DNA of 7,846 bases from Bacteroides sp. Lineage in GTDB: Bacteria; Bacteroidota; Bacteroidia; Bacteroidales; SM23-62. Under the pieces are notes generated by a model that did not search any database, was not told where the DNA came from, and saw nothing but the letters and a program-made list of their open reading frames with translations. Where the stretch lies: contig JAUUZM010000138.1 in NCBI GenBank assembly GCA_030589965.1, positions 1-7,846 on the forward strand. The letters run 5' to 3'. The position numbers were made by a program, and so were the translations under genes. Each line of letters starts with the position of its first letter. The first letter of the stretch is position 1. Shown piece by piece: positions 6,649 to 7,846 of the stretch.

Positions 6649-7827
6649 TTATTGATTAAATTTGATTTGCAAACGAGTTTTTGCCTGAGATGGTGTCCAA
6701 TCCGGACCCTCTTGTAGTAAACGCGCAGCTTCCTGGCTAAAGGGATCACCGGCAGATTCAATAACTTCAATATCCCCGGGTCTTCCAGATGTATCTACAG
6801 TGAAACTCAGGATCACCTTCGCCGGAGTATTGGGCGATTCTTCAACCGGAAATACCATGTTTTCTTTAATATATTGCCTGAAAGAATCCAGGCCACCAAC
6901 AGGATTTGTGGAGATGCTGTCGGATAGGATTTGAGCAGAAATAGTAGCCGGACTCTGACCTGAACCGATGAGTTTCTTAGCCGAAGTTGCAGCTGCATTG
7001 GCTCCTGAATGTTCGCTCACAGGAGCTCCCGCTGCGCTTGATGGTGCGACCATTCGAGATGAACTAACCCTTGATCGATCTGCCGGACCTTCCATTGCAT
7101 ACTCTTCGCTTAAGATTTCCTGCTCTTCTTCCGGCTCGACCACTATTTCGACCTGGTCCGCCATGACTTCACTATCCATGAATACAGCAGAATCCTCTCC
7201 TTCAGCTGCACCATCCAACAAGACATTCTCAGCTAATGCATCCTCTTCCCTCCCATGGATCTCAGATTTAATCTCATCATCCTGATCTGTTATTTCTGCC
7301 ATAGATCTTGGTTGGGATTTAACTAAAATTTCACTTGTTCTGGGTTCTTCTGCTTCCATCTCTAATGCCTCTTCCTGCAATATTTCACTCTGATCCTGTC
7401 CTCCAGTTAAAGCAGAAGTCTCAGAATCTATGGAAGGCTGAACTCTTCCGGTAGCATTCTGGTCCCTTGATTCTTCCTTTGATTCCGTTTCAACTGCCAT
7501 CCTGTCTGTCTGATTAATCATATCTGTAAACAGCGTAAAATATAATGTTCCAATAGTTAAAAGTATGACAACAGAGGCTGCAATTCGGATCCATACAGCT
7601 GACTTTCTACCGGATGATCTTTTATTCAGCTGGCTCTCCAACTTGTCCAGATCCGCCCTTGCCTCCTCAATTCGGATGGAGGACAGGCCTTCCAATGCTT
7701 CAGAAGTAAACAGGTCTTTCTGGATCTCTCTTTCGAGAGCATGCCGGTCCTCATCAGACATTTCTCCCTGCACATACCTCAAAAGGTCATCATGGTCTAT
7801 GTTTCCGTATTTATGTTTTTTTGACAT
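6649..7827 (-). CDS. Anti-sigma-like membrane protein with acidic linker and TonB-C-like C-terminal domain
   Basis: The 392-residue product has three parts. Residues 10-70 resemble the cytoplasmic anti-sigma region of Bacteroidota (DLLRYVQGEMSDEDRHALE, a helix, then EALEGL), without the HxxxCxxC zinc motif. Residues 77-100 form one membrane segment after RKS, giving an N-in topology. Residues about 107-260 are a strongly acidic, low-complexity linker. Residues about 310-392 resemble a TonB C-terminal domain: VGGLDSFRQYIKENMVFP, then PAKVILSFTVDTSGRPGDIEVIES, then WTPSQ. The likely role is to bind an ECF sigma factor inside the cell and sense or contact envelope proteins outside. An unusually clear GGAGGAA lies 6 bases before the ATG, and the apparent stop of an upstream gene overlaps this start. 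The gene converges on the aminotransferase with a 34-bp gap and no visible shared terminator. Confidence 0.8.
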   Translation of the reverse strand: MSKKHKYGNIDHDDLLRYVQGEMSDEDRHALEREIQKDLFTSEALEGLSSIRIEEARADLDKLESQLNKRSSGRKSAVWIRIAASVVILLTIGTLYFTLFTDMINQTDRMAVETESKEESRDQNATGRVQPSIDSETSALTGGQDQSEILQEEALEMEAEEPRTSEILVKSQPRSMAEITDQDDEIKSEIHGREEDALAENVLLDGAAEGEDSAVFMDSEVMADQVEIVVEPEEEQEILSEEYAMEGPADRSRVSSSRMVAPSSAAGAPVSEHSGANAAATSAKKLIGSGQSPATISAQILSDSISTNPVGGLDSFRQYIKENMVFPVEESPNTPAKVILSFTVDTSGRPGDIEVIESAGDPFSQEAARLLQEGPDWTPSQAKTRLQIKFNQ

Positions 7828-7846
7828 TATATTCCTCCAGGCAAAT
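7827..7846 (-). CDS. Possible last codons of an upstream gene (ECF sigma factor expected)
   Basis: Read on the minus strand from the window edge, one frame gives LPGGI and then TAA at 7829-7827. That stop shares its last A with the ATG of the anti-sigma-like gene (TAATG), an arrangement common for translationally coupled genes. The expected partner of an anti-sigma protein is an ECF sigma factor. Only five codons are visible, so chance cannot be excluded. Confidence 0.22.
7832..7838 (-). promoter_or_regulatory. Strong Shine-Dalgarno for the anti-sigma-like gene
   Basis: On the minus strand GGAGGAA lies 6 bases before the ATG (complement 7825-7827), an ideal position and near-full complement to the 16S tail. 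No comparable site is seen before the other genes in this window, so it fixes this start well. Confidence 0.75.

Noticed and set aside
6968..7285. 105-codon plus-strand frame inside the anti-sigma-like gene
   Set aside because: It is antisense to the acidic linker, is Ser/Ala-rich low complexity mirroring that linker, and has no ribosome site or family resemblance.

Overview
The window looks like chromosomal DNA of a Bacteroidota member. The evidence is a TonB-dependent receptor (TBDR) with an N-terminal carboxypeptidase-regulatory-like domain, an SPII lipoprotein, a membrane anti-sigma-like protein ending in a TonB-C-like domain, a TAnnTTTG-type -7 box, and mostly weak or absent Shine-Dalgarno sequences. 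Species cannot be named from the sequence alone.

Layout. Bases 1-120 hold the 3' end of an unrecognised gene, closed by a strong intrinsic terminator at 142-172. Three plus-strand genes with spacers of about 130-250 bp follow: a small alpha/beta hydrolase (227-946), a TBDR without a SusD partner (1099-3384), and a large acidic surface lipoprotein with two related C-terminal modules (3629-5215). The 244-bp gap before the lipoprotein contains a possible frameshifted relic of a short gene. The 265-bp gap after it holds a clearly recognisable RidA/YjgF-family gene, broken by an internal out-of-frame deletion. Seven bases later comes a class III PLP-dependent aminotransferase (5481-6614). A minus-strand gene (6649-7827) converges on it and encodes an anti-sigma-like single-pass membrane protein with a TonB-C-like end. 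Its start is preceded by an unusually good Shine-Dalgarno and overlaps the apparent stop codon of another gene lying off the right edge.

How the genes may work together. The ridA remnant and the aminotransferase form a natural pair: Rid proteins hydrolyse reactive enamine/imine products of PLP enzymes. Here the Rid half appears to have been lost. The TBDR and the lipoprotein are both envelope proteins, but nothing in the sequence proves they cooperate. The minus-strand gene probably belongs to an ECF sigma/anti-sigma operon extending beyond the window. I see no rRNA, tRNA, CRISPR array, insertion sequence, phage gene or recognisable defence system. The broken ridA is the most notable observation, and I found no convincing new multi-gene system.
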